Assembly: GCF_000002075.1 (NCBI RefSeq)
Contig: NW_004797557.1
Coordinates: forward strand, 564,321-628,320
Direction: 5' to 3'
Origin: Aplysia californica
Taxonomy: Eukaryota; Mollusca; Gastropoda; Aplysiida; Aplysiidae
Length of the DNA stretch: 64,000 nt
Below the pieces are notes generated by a model. That model searched no databases. It saw only the letters and a list, made by a program, of their open reading frames with translations, and was not told the origin of the DNA. How positions within the stretch are numbered: position 1 is the first letter of the stretch; each line of letters opens with the position of its first letter. Both the position numbers and the translations under genes were made by a program. Positions 46,401 through 57,609 of the stretch are shown here, piece after piece.

Positions 46401-49400
46401 TTCTTACATTTACTCTAAGATTTTTAGGAAATTTGGCAGTTATGTTAGAAATTGAATGTAGTTTTTGTAAATGTATGTGGTTAGGAAATACACCAATAGC
46501 ACAATGTAGATTTTGAGGTGTATTCCACCCTCGAACTTGACCCTGATTGCCGCGCCCACAACGTCCCATTGGATTTTATAGATCTAGATCTAGCCCTACC
46601 CTTCGAGCACAAATTCCAGTATTCACCCCTTCGCCATGATCTGAATCGCTATTAGATGAGTCTAAGTCCTGTTTCTTATCACCCAGAACGGAATTTACGG
46701 CACTTATTTCAGAGTCACTTTCATCAAATTAGTATCATTCCCCCTCACAACCCAGCGCCACTTCAAAAAGTACTTCGTCGGTCGTGAATGTGCGTTTTCG
46801 AGACATCTTTCAAGCTTCTACACCCATCAAAAACAAAGAAACCACAGTTCATTGGAAAATTAAAATATTCAGACAGAGTTAGCATCGCCGTATTTGCGTA
46901 TTTTGGTAATTACAAGCAGAACTAGCTTCTTTGACATGACCGTATCGCTGTTCCGAGAATACTCGTAGCCCGGACTGGTCCTCGTTACGAGTATACTCGT
47001 ACCCCGGATAAAAAGAGTTAAACGCTTTGTCGCCCCGCATATAAATCAATATTTGTCACTGTATTGTCACTTGTAAGAAAATAAAGTAAAGAAAAATATA
47101 AGCGTCATCCGATTTTCAGCTTGTCAGGCTGGTCATCATGACCAGTCAGTGAACCTGCGCGTGTTTGCATCGCTTGATACAGCAACGTGTGAGTACCGGC
47201 GGTTGTTGAAGTTGCCAAAGTTCATTCAAAGTCTGAGCGTCGTGAAATATGGCTCCGAAATGGGATTTATTTTTTAACACTTTCCCATCGCAAAGCTCAT
47301 GTATAGTAAAAACTCTTTCCATCAAAGGGAAAGGCATTTTGGGGAAAATCCAAAGAAAATGCTTGGTAAACGTCGCGGATAGGCGAGATAAGGCGGCAAG
47401 TGTTAAAGATACACTCAGAGGTGCTGAAGGCAACTTGATAGCAAGTTTTAGAATTTTGATTAGAGCTCTCTGCAAAGCGCGCTTTGGTGCAAGCCTTGTG
47501 TGGAATCAGGATCCGCCGTACCTTGTAAGCCTTGTTATATTTAACTAAAGTGTTTGCGCTTCATCGGATGGGTGCTAGTGATAGTAAATTATTACTATAT
47601 TTTAGCTTTCTGTTCAAGATTGGCAGATTTTCAGTGTTATTGCATCTTGCCCTCCCTCAGTTCTTACAACTCTCACACTGATATGTCTACTTGAGCCATT
47701 CAAGTTATTAATCTAATTTGAGTTTGAGCAATAATCTTGATGAAAAAAGTAGGTGTTATGGGTTGTTGGTATTCTCTTCAAACAGGCTCCCAAATGCCAT
47801 TTTTAACCCTCAAAAAGCACTAAATTTCAATTTCTTCGGGGGCTTCGCCCTCTGAACCCCCACCGGGATGCTGTCCCTGGACCTTGCTGGAAGCCTTTGC
47901 AGCCCTGAAACCCCCAGCAGAATTTTCCTTACTCTTCATCTTCAGCCGTTGGAAGCACTGATATATGTAGCTACCTGAAAACAGTATCATAAGTGCAATA
48001 ATGTCAGTGTCATAACAAGGATTTGGGACGTTTTTAGTACTTGTCTTCTTGAAATGTACACCCTTTGACTGCATGGAGCTGAAAAGGGACATGAATATTG
48101 TTCCGTACAAGCAGGAATGCTGTTAAAGTTTGGTGCATAGGTTTTTGTTAGTGGAAAAAGAAAGTTTAATTTCATTTATTTTCTTTACACTCCGTAAAAG
48201 CAATTGACATTGCTGTTTCAGATCAAGTAGTCTTTGTCGTCTGTTGCCAAGGCATTTATGATAAAACCTGAGTTGTTGCCATCCATTCTTTGATGACTAT
48301 CCACCTTTATGTCTTTGTCTTTCTCTGTCTGATATCATTCATGGCAAATGGATGCTGTGGTGCTTGTGTACAGTTTGCTCCTTCCTCTTCTCCCGCACAA
48401 CAACTTGGTTGCCTTTTGTGGTTGTTTCCTTGATGTTTTGCTCCATTTATTTAATTTTTCTACCTTTCCACTTTATCTTACACATGTTCTTCTTTAGTTA
48501 TGTTGATAGTAATACAGTCAGGCACAGATAATACGAGCACGGAAAATTCTTAAATCAGGGATAGCTCATAGAATTTGCCTTTTCCGGACTGATACATCTT
48601 TCATTTTTTTATCAGTTACCCTGAATTATGGATGTGTCGAACACATTTTTCAATCATTGATGTGTTTGTGTTTGTTTGAGTTGTTTGTGCCCAACTGTGC
48701 TTCTGTTTGAAGTTTGTGTTTGTGTACATTGCTTAAATTCACATTGTTCTTTATTTCAGTAATTGAGAATATGTCATGTCAAGGCCAGACTGTTGGTGGC
48801 AGGTTTGAAGAACTGAAAGCTATCATAGATAGAGTCAAAGACAAGACCAGAGTAGGGGTTTGCTTGGACACTTGTCACGCCTTTGCAGCAGGTAAGGATT
48901 TGTATCAATTTTGTGTAAGCTTCATCAAATTGATATTTTTAATAAAATAACAATGCGGAGTATAAAAGTAGCCGTTATTCAACTCTATTCAGTTGTATGT
49001 TGTATGGGGCCATATTTTGGGTTGTCATTGCTCTATGTTGCTGCATAAAGTTATTTTTTGATAATAACCAACTTGTTAACTCTTTATCTCTGTGGGGGGT
49101 AAACTCACTACACTGGGCCCCCTTTTTGGTACCAAATCTAAAAATGACAAAAACGTCAGTAAATGGGTCATTAGATCAAATAAGTCAACCTATTTTCACA
49201 GTTCTTCATCTAATGAATGAACTCCTGATAAAAGAGACCTATTGCCGAAAAATAATTTGGTGTCAAAGAGGAATGTGCCCGGGCTCGGCTCACAGGCAGA
49301 GAGGTTCCGACCGTGAGCCGCTGGGAGTGGCTTGCCAGAGATAAAGAGTTAAAACACAGATTGGAATGAAGTAATGTGCTTTCAAAGCTTGTTGCTTTAC

Positions 49401-51927
49401 ACAGATTTTCAGTTTGCTCTTAATGATCTTCTACTTTTGTGAAAAATCACTGTTGTTTAGATTTTTTAGTAGCTTTCTGGCAAGGATAGTCATTTATATG
49501 GTATACAACGCTGATTAGTAAGTGCTTGTTCATATTATGGTCTTTTCCGTGAAGTGCAGTGAGATTTCACAGAGTAGAAATGCACAATATAATATTAATT
49601 TGTATAATCCAGCATTTTATTTTTTTATACTTTAAAATAATGATAGAACGTTATTTTCTTTGTGGGACGAGTTACACTCTTCCTTTGTGTCCTTTCAGGG
49701 AACCTTGTGCTTTCGTCATAGATATTTTGAATCAGTTGTGCTTACAGTTCTTCAATTTTTACTAGGGATTGATTTGGTTATTGTTTTACTACTTTCCTTG
49801 GCGTACCTGTCTGCTGTAGCTTTCTTCAATGGATAGTGTTCCTTTGTCATGCACAAGAGATGACTTGGTGCAGTGGTCCTATTTGAAAAGAGTCGTGTGA
49901 AAATAAATTCAAAGTTGGTTTTACTACTAGTTGACAACATATTGTTATTTTATTAAATGTTGACTTCCTGGTAAGGAACATGTGTATGTTTTTAAAGTCT
50001 TTCTGATTAGTTTAATAAAACTACTCATATTATTATATATAATGCGTTCAGATTTTCAGCGGTACCACTATGTGATCAGTGATCATGAATATTGAATTGT
50101 GTGCCATCATGGCTTTACAGATGGCATTATACAGAGTTCCTTGCGTTTAACAATAACAGAGTTCCTTGTATAAGCTTAATTTTCTTTGTTGTAAACTGTC
50201 ACTGTCAGTCTTTTGTCAAGAAAAGTGAGTAACCCAGTTTGACCCTGCGTCACTGGGTTAGGAAAAATTTTGAGTTAATCGTATTCATTTTTCTTACCAC
50301 ACCACTAATGTTCTTTTCTTCTCTCTTCCATGCAGGCTTTGATTTGTCTTCTGAGGAGGGATACACAAAGATGATGAATGACTTTGAAGAGAAGATTGGT
50401 CTGAAGTATCTCAGTGCTGCCCACCTCAATGACTCAAAAGGTTACCATTTGCCTCTTGATGATTTTTTGTTAGAGAAAACTGTCGATATCTGTGGATTTT
50501 CAGTCAGCATCTGGCGCTGACACTGCTCTTTGTGAGAAGAAAAAGTATAGGCTTAGTCTGTACTCTTTCAGGTTAGAAACTTCCATCCGTCATATTTTCT
50601 TTTAGTTGATCATTCTTGCTTTAAAAATGTCTGCTTTGAAATGAAAGCGTAAAGCACATTTGGGCACAGATAACTCAAACTCATTGAGGATTGAAAATGT
50701 ATTTGACACTCATCGATAATTAGAGTAAACTGATCGAAAGAAAGGTTGGAGAGATATTGAAGAAAATCAAGGGAAGTAGCTGTGATGGTACAATGGTTGA
50801 AAAATAAATTACGGTTACGAATTTTCTACAGCTTTTTGAATGATAAGGCCATATCTCTTTGTGAAAATATTCAACCTTCCTGTGTTGCTTATAAAGTCAA
50901 GGCCAAGTTTCTTTGCAATTTCATCTGGTTTTTTTAAGTTAAAATGGGACAAGAAATAGGAAGAGACAAGACACATGCTTCTCAGTATTTTCAAATTCGG
51001 CAAAGTGCAGTTGCTTTCTGAAGGGTTGACTTCCAATGTTCGATTTTATCTCAATTTGTTTTTTTAGAAATGTTGAAAACATTGATTTGGGGATGCCAAA
51101 TCTCTTACAAATTTCTGTTTTCACGCAGTACTTCTACTTCTCATAACCTCTGCGAAAATCTGATGCCTGGTTTCAGTTGTCATGCAATAGTTTTCTCTTT
51201 TCTGCCATCATGAAAAGTGCCTGATATCGATAAAAGGATAGAAAAATGGATATGTTTGCACCTTGGTCAGTGTTGAAGCAAGCGATAAAGAGAGAGTGTT
51301 GCCAACAGGCTTACGGCTAAAATAAAATAGCTCTTACATCAGATCATGATCATGGCGATGTAACCAACACTGGCCAGAGCATGCCACCCACCCTTCTTGT
51401 GTAATACTTTCTCAACTGGTACCGTTCAAACAACTGCTCACACACATATTGATACTCAAACATGTAGGCTACACATACACAAACATAATTCACTCTCCAC
51501 ATGGCCTAATGCAGCACCACACTGTCTGTCTTTAATCACATCTCACTATCCAGTATCCACCATCATATGAATAGATTCAATGAGTTCTAGTGCCTTATGC
51601 AAAGGTAATGGTGCGTCTCAATACCGGCACGTGTATCAAGCAAAAACAGTTTTTCTTGTTTTAGTAGACTAAAATTGCCAGCAGCATCTTTCAGTGTAAG
51701 CCTATGTGTGGTTATTTTTCTTTTTTTTTGTCTCACGTTTTGGATCCCCAGGTGAACTTGGCTGTCACCTTGATCGTCATGAGAATATTGGCAAAGGTCG
51801 CATTGGCATGGATGGATTTCGAAGAGTGATGAACGATCCACGATTTAGGAACATCCCAATGATCCTGGAGACTCCAGTGGGCGACTATGCTAAGGAAATT
51901 CAAACCTTGTATCAGCTCACAAAGTGA
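33889..51927 (+). CDS. apn1: AP endonuclease IV (Nfo/Apn1 family) with a 1200-residue N-terminal extension, 7 exons
   Basis: Coding exons: 33889-37498, 38217-38353, 42693-42852, 45202-45297, 48760-48891, 50336-50440 and 51752-51927. All borders are GT-AG, phases 1,0,1,1,1,1, total 1471 codons plus TGA. Residues from about 1194 to 1471 form a complete endonuclease [18 protein letters not shown] (H1261), NFHPG (H1301), VIEN (E1337), LDTCHAF (D1371, H1374), AAHLND (H1408), LDRHENIG (D1421, H1423) and LETP (E1453). These match the nine zinc ligands of the E. coli enzyme, so it should cleave DNA 5' of abasic sites in base excision repair. Residues 1-1190 are basic, low in hydrophobics and rich in K/S/T with NLS-like RERKPK and KKEKKVK; no domain recognised. 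ATG 33889 lies 3 nt past a good acceptor AG, so an upstream exon may exist. The catalytic call is firm; the extension's role is unknown. Confidence 0.93.
38217..38353 (+). CDS. apn1: endonuclease IV gene, exon 2
   Basis: Acceptor TTTTGTGCCACAG; encodes [18 protein letters not shown] and [20 protein letters not shown], matching the second half of the family N-terminus (GGxxxAxxxAxxxGAxAFxxFxKNxRxW). Donor GTCAGT. Confidence 0.92.
38930..42150 (-). mobile_element. nearly full-length APE-type LINE, antisense in an intron of the endonuclease gene
   Basis: The minus strand runs from an AP-like endonuclease to the C-terminus. 41333-42136: [42 protein letters not shown]; then after one TAG, 41054-41317: [10 protein letters not shown] and [11 protein letters not shown]: 40264-40686 with [18 protein letters not shown], 39546-39806 with [13 protein letters not shown] (FADD motif). 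C-terminus: 39181-39459 with [16 protein letters not shown] and 38936-39184 with [18 protein letters not shown] and GRPKVTW. At least five frame changes or stops. Ends are approximate. It is a second family, distinct from the LINE at 31510. Confidence 0.9.
42693..42852 (+). CDS. apn1: endonuclease IV gene, exon 3 (H69 and H109 equivalents)
   Basis: Encodes [18 protein letters not shown] and [12 protein letters not shown], contributing two zinc-ligand histidines (H1261, H1301). Acceptor GTTTTCCGGCAG, donor GTGAGC. Confidence 0.93.
43401..43460 (+). repeat. SINE 3' tail
   Basis: GGCGCTTATATGACCTTATG then CAGTTGTGAGCGCCGTAAAA and an A run; same tail as families A and B. The 5' portion is not recognisable. 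Confidence 0.75.
44225..44415 (-). repeat. tRNA-derived SINE (family C), copy 2
   Basis: Collinear with 11750-11970 (plus-strand order: CAATTTAGATCATT, GTAGGGCCAACACAGACTAA, GAAAGACTGAGATACTC, CCTACCACTACATCACAGA). Confidence 0.65.
44540..44885 (+). mobile_element. LINE 3' fragment (C-terminal region of a Jockey/I-type element)
   Basis: [20 protein letters not shown] and [19 protein letters not shown] in one frame, continuing in another as [14 protein letters not shown] and [16 protein letters not shown] before a stop. These match the RLRIGHTxLTH ... C ... ILxFLKxxGLY C-terminus of RNase H-bearing LINEs. One frame change. Confidence 0.75.
45055..45110 (+). repeat. SINE 3' tail
   Basis: GCGCGCTCATATGACCTTAG then CAGTTGCGAACGCTGTAAAA; isolated tail of family A/B. 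Confidence 0.7.
45202..45297 (+). CDS. apn1: endonuclease IV gene, exon 4
   Basis: Encodes [19 protein letters not shown] and [12 protein letters not shown], the helix before the glutamate strand. Phase 1 on both sides; donor GTGAGA. Confidence 0.9.
46300..47017 (-). mobile_element. internally deleted piggyBac element, 718 bp
   Basis: Flanked by TTAA (46296-46299, 47018-47021) with perfect 12-bp ends CTCTTTTTATCC. The minus strand from about 46806 reads [19 protein letters not shown] and, further on, [11 protein letters not shown], resembling the acidic N-terminus of piggyBac transposases; the DDD core is absent. A subterminal ACGAGTATACTCGT palindrome lies near 46990. Lies in an intron of the endonuclease gene. 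Confidence 0.82.
47020..48700. other. intron sequence, no gene recognised
   Basis: An open stretch of 99 codons at 47249-47548 has no recognisable domain. GGGGGCTTCGCCCTCTGAAC near 47838 is a GC-rich hairpin string with a relative near 27170. TACAGTCAGGCACAGATAAT at about 48515 looks like an isolated Tigger-type end. Confidence 0.3.
48760..48891 (+). CDS. apn1: endonuclease IV gene, exon 5 (E145, D179 and H182 equivalents)
   Basis: Encodes [14 protein letters not shown] and [14 protein letters not shown], the strongest family signature, with ligands E1337, D1371 and H1374. Acceptor CTTTATTTCAG, donor GTAAGG. Confidence 0.94.
49080..49348. mobile_element. piggyBac-type MITE, 269 bp
   Basis: TTAA at 49076-49079 and 49349-49352; 13-bp inverted ends CTCTTTATCTCTG. 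Shorter relative in style of the element at 46300; GGCTCGGCTCAC/GTGAGCCG makes an inner hairpin. Confidence 0.85.
50336..50440 (+). CDS. apn1: endonuclease IV gene, exon 6 (H216 equivalent)
   Basis: Encodes [18 protein letters not shown] and [14 protein letters not shown], with ligand H1408. Donor is the weaker GTTACC. Confidence 0.92.
51752..51927 (+). CDS. apn1: endonuclease IV gene, terminal exon
   Basis: Encodes [19 protein letters not shown] and [16 protein letters not shown], giving ligands D1421, H1423 and E1453, and ends LYQLTK-TGA. Acceptor TTGGATCCCCAG. Confidence 0.94.
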
Positions 51928-54890
51928 AGAGAGCACATAATCCATATATATTATATCTCTATGTCAAACAAAAGACATTGGCATACCTCAGTGGTGCTCT
52001 TTGGTTGTGGTGTCAAATTAGACACAGCCTTCCTTGAGAGAAGCACCTGAGATTTTAACTCAGGGTATTTTTTTAATTTAGTAATTCGTTCCACATTTCT
52101 TTAAATCAGTATTATTTGCCTCCTGTTTGACCAATTGCACCCCTTTTTGTGGATGTGAAGTCTGCATAAATGGTAGTTTCGCTTGAATAGGGAGATCTGA
52201 TGGCTCTTGCTAATTTTTAGGTATCTGCAGGGAGTGTGGGTTTGTTAGGGATAAGTCTGGACTCTGCAGAAATAAGGAATTTTAAAATCTAAGAATGACA
52301 TAATTATTATCATTTTTAATGTTTTGATAAAGAGACAAGTGCATTATTCTTTTTAATTGAAAATGGCTCATTATCGTGACCAGTTCTTCTTTGCTTTCCT
52401 CAAATGGAAGTGGCCTGATCATTTTCACTTTCCATTGAGATTGTCTTTTCGTGAAGTTTCCTAGTTTGCAGAATATATTTCGCAGCAAAATAGATCCCTA
52501 GAATTTTATCTTTGGCAAGTTGCATGTAAAATTAAGAAGCGATTACTGGTACTAACACTCACTGAGAGAACTGGTATCAAGTGAAAATTCAAGCTTAAAG
52601 AAGCATTTTAATTGGGTACTCAAAACAGACCTTTGTGCCACGAGCGGAGGGAAAGATGGTTTTCCACACAACTTTATCAACAAGTAAAAAGATTTCTATT
52701 CCCTGCTCAGAGAAACAAAATGCAACCCAAGAAAGAGTGTCTTTTTGTTGTTTCTTTCGAACAAGTGACATATAAAAGATCTTATGTGGTGCTTGCAAAT
52801 GAAACAAAACTGGGAGAGTGACCTCCTTTCTGATTTCCACACACCTTGTCACATCTCTGCTTTGGGATATAATATCATATATAAAAAGTCTCCTTCTCTC
52901 CAGTAGTGATTGAGCTTCCTAACAATATTATACCAAAAATATTATTAGTAAATTGAGTAAAAATTATAAATTAGTTTAAAAAAACAAAATTGTTGAATTT
53001 TCATAGAAAATACATGTTTCAGCGAGTCTGGTACGGTATCAAAATGAAGATAAACGCCATTTTTTAAAAACAGAAACTGAGAAAACTAGGTCAAAGTCTA
53101 GTGTACTGACACAGCTTGCTGTGTGAAAATGTATGCTTTCTTCCATTGTTAGCTGGTATCATTTTGTAGGCTGGCTTTCACCAGTGGTCAGCTTCTCAGG
53201 CTGCTCGGGTCGCACTGACCAGAGCCCTATTTGAAAAACTGACAAATGCACACCCAAGCGCTGTTTCTTAAACAACTAGTTCAAAAGCTTGAAAGGTTGC
53301 AGTGGAGAAAACAACTGGGTGCATTTTATGCGCTTTTTCTCAGAATGTGTTAAGAATGTTCAAGAGCATGGGTACGCTACTTTGTTCACAAGACTTCTTC
53401 AAAATCGGCACTTATTCAGGTGTGTGACAATGACATAATTTTTGCATTTTTTCCTTAACAGCACAAAATCTTTCATTACTATCCGATTGAGCTAAAAAAA
53501 ATGCTTGAAATAAAAAATCAACAGACTGGAATAATATATTTCAAATTGCATTTTTTAAATAAATTGTTTTTTAGTTAAGTTCATGCCGGCTTTAAGCTCA
53601 GTAATCAGGAGAAAGCGTGAACGTGCTTGAGTGCGAAGTAGACATTGTCATTATAATCCAGAGATTTTTATGTAGAAAATGTCCTTAGTGATTTCCCTTT
53701 GTTCATAAGTAGTGGTTGCACAAAAGTGTGCGCGGGCATTTTTAGCTGCCATGATAGTTTTTGTTCCTTTTGTTTGTGGGCAAATGGGAAAGGAAAACTT
53801 AATTTAGACAGCCAGTCACGATACAGTACTCTAGGCCCACGCACTGCCTGTGTGTACCACTGCCCACTGTGCCACATTCATATCATCGCCTTCATCATCC
53901 CACCTCGCGTGTGATACATAATCGGGATTATCGGATAGCAAGGGACAAAGGTGAAATCGCAGCCAGCCTCCCTTTCCCGACTCCCCGACTCTTTGTATTT
54001 TTTTCGTCTGTGTGTAGCTTTGCCCTAGGCTAAATTCTATGTCCACGCGCGCGGCTGTGTGCATCTCTCTGCCTTCCTCACCGCGCGCTTATGTGTGTGT
54101 CTCCATCACTTGCGTTCTTTGTGTTTCTCTTAACACACTCACTGCTGCGGTGTAGACTGTGTTCCAACTTTGGTGGGTCATCATGAAAGTATTGACTGTC
54201 TTGTAAGTGAAGCGTGTTGGAAGCCGAAGTTACCGTGCTTAAAAGGCGTGTAATTTATACAGAAAAAATTCTGTAAGAGCCATTTAGCATGCTTGAGTCC
54301 GAAGGGTGTTTTATGCCAGCACGAACTGTACCTACTATAGTCAGCCTGCAGCGTAAAATAGGGTAGAATAGATCAAATAGGATTCAATGTATAATTTGTG
54401 TAAGCAGAGATGATGAGGTCGCTCGTCATTAGTCTATGTCATGATGCTTTCTCCATGTTGGGCTCATCTGCTATACTATAGACTTCTCTTCCTTACCAAT
54501 CAATTAGTTTCATCATGTCTTGGATTTGGTTTGATCAAGTCTAATTTTTTGTACAAGTTTTGCTTGTGGTTTGTTTATGTTAAAATTCTGTTTCTTAAAA
54601 GTAGAGAGAATGCTGTTTCTTTGTGAAAGCTTTGGCTGTAATACAAGATAGGGAAGGTGTAGCTTATGATTGCTGTGGTGGAATTTAATGAAGAAAATCA
54701 CTGCTATTGCTGATTGCTTTTATCAAATAAATTCTATTTAAAATTTCATTTGACGTTTTTTTGTTGTTGCTTTTTTGAGTGTCGTAGTGTAATAGTGGAC
54801 AAGAACTATAGGTTGCTCAAATTGCTGGATATCTACATTTCTTAAAGGGCAGACAGTAGGCAGTGTCTTGTGGGTGTGCTAATAACTGAG
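51928..54890 (+). other. 3' flank / candidate 3'UTR of the endonuclease IV gene
   Basis: No coding or repeat element recognised. Candidate plus-strand AATAAA signals lie at 53509-53514 and 54726-54731; which one ends the transcript cannot be decided from sequence. Confidence 0.35.
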
Positions 54891-54899
54891 TTGGTATTG

Positions 54900-55105
54900 T
54901 GTTAGAGTTAGACTACGTGGGTGGTTGGCGGGTGCTCTGGTGTGCTTTGCTTCTTCTTTCTTATCAAACATCTATCGTCTTTATCTCCCCTCTTTCTTTT
55001 TTATGTTTGTTACTCTCTTGTTACACCTCTAATCTTCTGGCGCTCATATGACCTTATGCAGTTGGAGTTGGGAACGCCGTAAAACCTCTACTAAAACAAA
55101 GTTAG
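54900..55105 (+). repeat. SINE family B, best copy
   Basis: GGTTGGCGGGTGCTCTGGTG, TATCAAACATCTATCGTCTT, TTGTTACACCTCTAATCTTC and tail GGCGCTCATATGACCTTATG. It shares the tail with family A but has a different body and no clear tRNA head. Confidence 0.75.
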
Positions 55106-55199
55106 ACTTAGACTACTATGTGTATAGCTCTTTTTCAAATATGAGGATGGTCTTATACTCGAGGATATATGAGTTTTCATGACTTCTAACTTGGCTCAG

Positions 55200-55330
55200 T
55201 TTCATCAGAGACAGTAATAGTAGATGTTTTATGTGCCCAATAACACAATTTAGATGACAGGCTGCTTTGACCCTGCCTGTCAAGGCCAACCCAGACTCTG
55301 AAGGATGTTCGAGCAGGTAGATAGAGACAA
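55200..55330 (-). repeat. SINE family C fragment
   Basis: TTTATGTGCCCAATAACACA and ATTTAGATGACAGGCTGC match the 3' side of the copies at 11750 and 44225; the tRNA-like head is missing. Confidence 0.45.
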
Positions 55331-55399
55331 TATCTAGCATCTGCGTTTGTTGCCATTTTTTTCTCCAAAAGTGGCCACGAAAATGGCAAAAGTTGCCAT

Positions 55400-56160
55400 A
55401 AAAGTTGCCTTTAATTTTTAAGCTTTCAACTCTCTCTGACGGTGTATATAGCAATACGTTGATAAAGGCAACTTAATCTAAAGCACCAGAATTTCTTGTG
55501 CTCTGTCTTAAGCATCCAGAATATCATTTATTGCCCCATAGAGTGTAAAAATGTGAAAAATGAAGGTTTCACAAACAGAATGAAATCTAAATTAGAAGAG
55601 CACATAAACAACTACACAAAGTTAACAAATAAGGGCGTGTGTCCACCTATCCTAAGATTGGCAGTTTTACCCCTAAACATGTGTAATTCAAGAAAAAGTA
55701 CATGATATTACATGTAAATTATGGAATCACACACAAGGGGCCTACCACTGCCAGTTTTCGGGTTTGGCGGAGACACGACGCTCTAACGTAACACATTTAT
55801 ATTTTTTTTAAATGTAGGAACAACCTCAAATTAAATGACATTACGCTAAATAAACACCAAAAAAAAAAAGAAGAAAAACAACACATCAGGATAAGGAAAA
55901 AAATTAACTCACCAACAAATAAAAACTCAACAAAGAAGAAAAAAATAAAAGACAAACAGCAAATATAGTATGTAATAATGTACCTACATACTCGGCATGA
56001 AAATAACTATACATGGGCACCTTAAAGTTATCAAAATTATACATCTCTAATATATGTTATGGGGTAGATTCTAGCCTTTTTTGTTGAAATATGCAAAATT
56101 CGCGGACCAAATAATGCCATAAATCATGGCCGCGACAAACGCAGATGCTAGCAATAAAAA
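55400..56160. other. A-rich noncoding DNA
   Basis: No gene or element recognised. Confidence 0.4.
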
Positions 56161-56164
56161 AACC

Positions 56165-56245
56165 CTCCCTCACAGGAATTGAACTGATGTCTTCAGCGTA
56201 CAAATGGAGCGTCTAATCGCTACACAGCATGTTGGTCCTCACCAG
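56165..56245 (-). repeat. tRNA-like SINE head
   Basis: Complement has GTGTAGCGATTAGACGCTCC and CAGTTCAATTCCTGTGAGG, i.e. degenerate A and B boxes; related to the family C head. Confidence 0.5.
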
Positions 56246-56379
56246 AGATAGCACATTAGAGCATTAAATAACCTAACACTATGGAATAGGGTCATGTAGA
56301 AAGGCATTTCCAATCACCAACTTCATCATCATCATCAGAGCTGTGTCTGCTGCATAATGGATTTCTGATAATTGCCACA

Positions 56380-57000
56380 GTAGTACCAATTTGCTGATCT
56401 TGACTGACAGTCAGTCCCTCTGCAAGGGGCTGCTGGGCAACAGCTCGGACATGAATGATTTGCGCCGAAAGTTCAGTGAAGCCAGAACCACAATAATAAT
56501 CCAGTGGATTCCAAGCCATGTTGGAATAGAAGGAAATGAGGCAGCAGACCAAGCTGCTAATGAAGCCAGAGAGATTGAAGGAGACAGACGACCAACAAAG
56601 AGGAGTCTTTCCAATGATCAAGAGGGAAATCAGAGACCCACCATGTAGAACTAAGTACCAGCACCTGGAAGATGTGTATTCTGGGTACTCCTATAAGCGG
56701 GAACAAAAGTCTATCACATGTCGCTGGGACCAGGTTGAGCTAGCGAGACTGCAGTCGGACCATCATTGGAGTTTAAGATGGTATAAGAACTTAGTAAATG
56801 AAGAGCTCAGCCCATGTTGCCGAAGATGCGGCCATGAAAAGGAAGATGTCAAATATAATGTTTGAATGTCCAGGAACAATGGCAATTCGAATGGAGTTAT
56901 TTGGACGAGTGGAGGTGCCGCTAAGCATATTGACAATGGAGCCGAAAAAGAGCCTCGCTCTCGCTCGAAGATTTCTTCGCGGAGTCCGTCAGGCCCATTA
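56380..57000 (+). mobile_element. LINE fragment with RNase H domain
   Basis: ILTDSQSLCKGLLGNSSDMN then TIIIQWIPSHVGIEGNEAAD: the DSQ and HVGIxGNExAD motifs of RNase HI. Next frame: CRTKYQHLEDVYSGYSYKRE, RWDQVELARLQSDHHWSLRW, CCRRCGHEKEDVKY, then another frame with FECPGTMAI. Together CCxxC...H...C is the C-terminal zinc knuckle of I/R1-type LINEs. Three frames, no RT retained. Confidence 0.8.
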
Positions 57001-57029
57001 AGGAAACAAACAAAAATCATCATCATCAT

Positions 57030-57301
57030 CAATTCCTTTCACCCCTTGCAGGGTATAGGCCACATATTATATACAAGCTCCTTCCATTTACACCTGTCCT
57101 GGGCCATCCTTCCAAGCTCGTTCCAAGTGAGCTTCATCTCTCTCGTGTTCCTTTCCACACATCTCCTTCATGTTTCCCGTGGCCTACCCCTGCCTCGTGC
57201 TCCTTGTGGGTTCCACTGCAGTGACTGTCTTGTGATGTTTCTGTGCTGGACTTTCTTTAGGTATGTCCCATCCATCGCCACATTCTTAGTCCTATTTCTT
57301 C

Positions 57302-57390
<89 letters not shown>

Positions 57391-57510
57391 CCTTTAGTCC
57401 TGTCCTTTCCCACAGCTCTTCATTTCTTATTCCATCCTTCCACTTAATTCTTAGAATACTCCTCATACATCTGTTGATGAAAGTCTGGACTTTGGGTGGT
57501 GGTTGGCGGG
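57030..57510 (-). mobile_element. LINE C-terminal fragment expanded by a (TA)n microsatellite
   Basis: Minus strand: VQTFINRCMRSILRIKWKDG and IRNEELWERTGLKD on one side, GRGRPRETWKRCVERNTREM and KLTWNELGRMAQDRCKWKEL on the other, the usual last motifs of an APE-type LINE. Between them (57303-57387) a long TA repeat has grown and replaced coding sequence. Confidence 0.75.
57303..57387. repeat. (TA)n microsatellite
   Basis: About 40 TA units with one interruption; can extrude as a cruciform. Confidence 0.95.
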
Positions 57511-57575
57511 TGCTCTGGTTTGGTTTGCTCCTTCGTTTCCTATCAAACATCTATCGTCTTTATCTCACCTCCGGA
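57495..57575 (+). repeat. SINE family B body fragment
   Basis: GGTTGGCGGGTGCTCTGGTT and TATCAAACATCTATCGTCTT, as at 54900, without the tail. Confidence 0.65.
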
Positions 57576-57609
57576 ACTGATTGTTAAAAATAGATTTATG
57601 TAAAAAATA

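Noticed and set aside
47249-47548. 99-codon ORF beginning [10 protein letters not shown]
   Set aside because: Intronic, no recognisable domain; could be a transposon remnant but nothing supports a gene.
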